Position numbers and translations under genes: made by a program. This document shows, piece after piece, positions 13,894-13,912 of a DNA stretch of 13,912 bases; within the stretch, counting starts at the first letter, position 1; each line of letters starts with the position of its first letter. Source of the stretch: Thermoanaerobaculia bacterium (lineage in GTDB: Bacteria > Acidobacteriota > Thermoanaerobaculia > Multivoradales > UBA5704); assembly GCA_025937035.1 (NCBI GenBank), contig JAICSG010000032.1, forward strand, positions 1-13,912, written 5' to 3'. The notes below the pieces were generated by a model. It searched no databases. It was not told the origin of the DNA and saw nothing but the letters and a program-made list of their open reading frames with translations.

Positions 13894-13912
13894 ACGGCCG
13901 CCTCCACGGCGA
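13824..13912 (+). CDS. Start of an unidentified gene (partial), possibly YwqK/MORN-like
   Basis: An open frame from ATG 13824 runs off the right edge. The 29 visible residues (METPEERHVLDEAG, then RVREKHTLLNGRLHG) have a GRxxxxxxLxNGRLHG pattern similar to MORN-like proteins of the YwqK antitoxin type, which repeat YxNGxLHGxxxxY. Some proteins of that type are immunity proteins next to secretion-system toxins. The start overlaps the upstream frame by 70 bases, and no clear ribosome-binding site is seen. Too little is visible for a firm assignment. Confidence 0.5.
   Translation, partial: METPEERHVLDEAGRVREKHTLLNGRLHG

Noticed and set aside
1..13912. CRISPR arrays, insertion sequences, tRNA or rRNA genes
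   Set aside because: I saw no regularly spaced repeats with unique spacers, no transposase motifs with terminal inverted repeats, and no conserved RNA gene segments.

Overview
This is a G+C-rich window (about 78% G+C where I counted a typical coding line) from the edge of a type VI secretion (T6SS) effector locus. No rRNA, tRNA or other taxonomic marker is present. The high G+C, a Uma2-family nuclease, proteins with Pro/Ala-rich N-termini, a stand-alone DUF4157 protein and unsecreted subtilases suggest a soil or sediment bacterium such as an Acidobacteriota or Myxococcota relative. That assignment is tentative.

Layout. The window opens with the last codons of a membrane protein (2-97, +) and a 765-aa subtilisin-like peptidase without a signal peptide (112-2409, +). 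A small DUF4157 protein with an HELTH motif (2432-2929, -) is divergent from a putative effector with Pro/Ala-rich APHVQAA-type motifs (3032-3769, +). A lower-G+C MazEF-like toxin-antitoxin pair (3852-4405, +) follows, with a 41-bp dyad around its -10 box. Next is a compact minus-strand cassette, in transcription order: a tagged effector with a clan CD (caspase/CHAT-like) His/Cys signature (6893-5880), a PAAR spike-tip protein (5869-5483) and a zinc-ribbon SAM methyltransferase whose start overlaps the PAAR stop (5486-4407). On the plus strand follow ClpV/TssH (7002-9707), a Uma2-family nuclease (9786-10451) with an intrinsic terminator, VgrG/TssI (10568-12646), a membrane-anchored protein of unknown function whose TTG start overlaps the vgrG stop (12643-13893), and the beginning of another gene (13824 onward).

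How the parts may work together. VgrG and PAAR form the tip of the contractile needle and ClpV recycles the contracted sheath, so the three diagnose a T6SS. Two neighbouring proteins share repeated APHV(Q/R)AA motifs in a disordered N-terminus that ends in a VVQ(R/G) motif, followed by unrelated C-terminal domains. The DUF4157 protein starts with a related VIQG motif. This looks like a modular cargo family with a common N-terminal tag. No obvious immunity gene lies next to either tagged protein. The best candidates for something new are the tag itself, the caspase-like effector, and the PAAR-coupled methyltransferase. No stretch of 300 bases or more lacks a gene.
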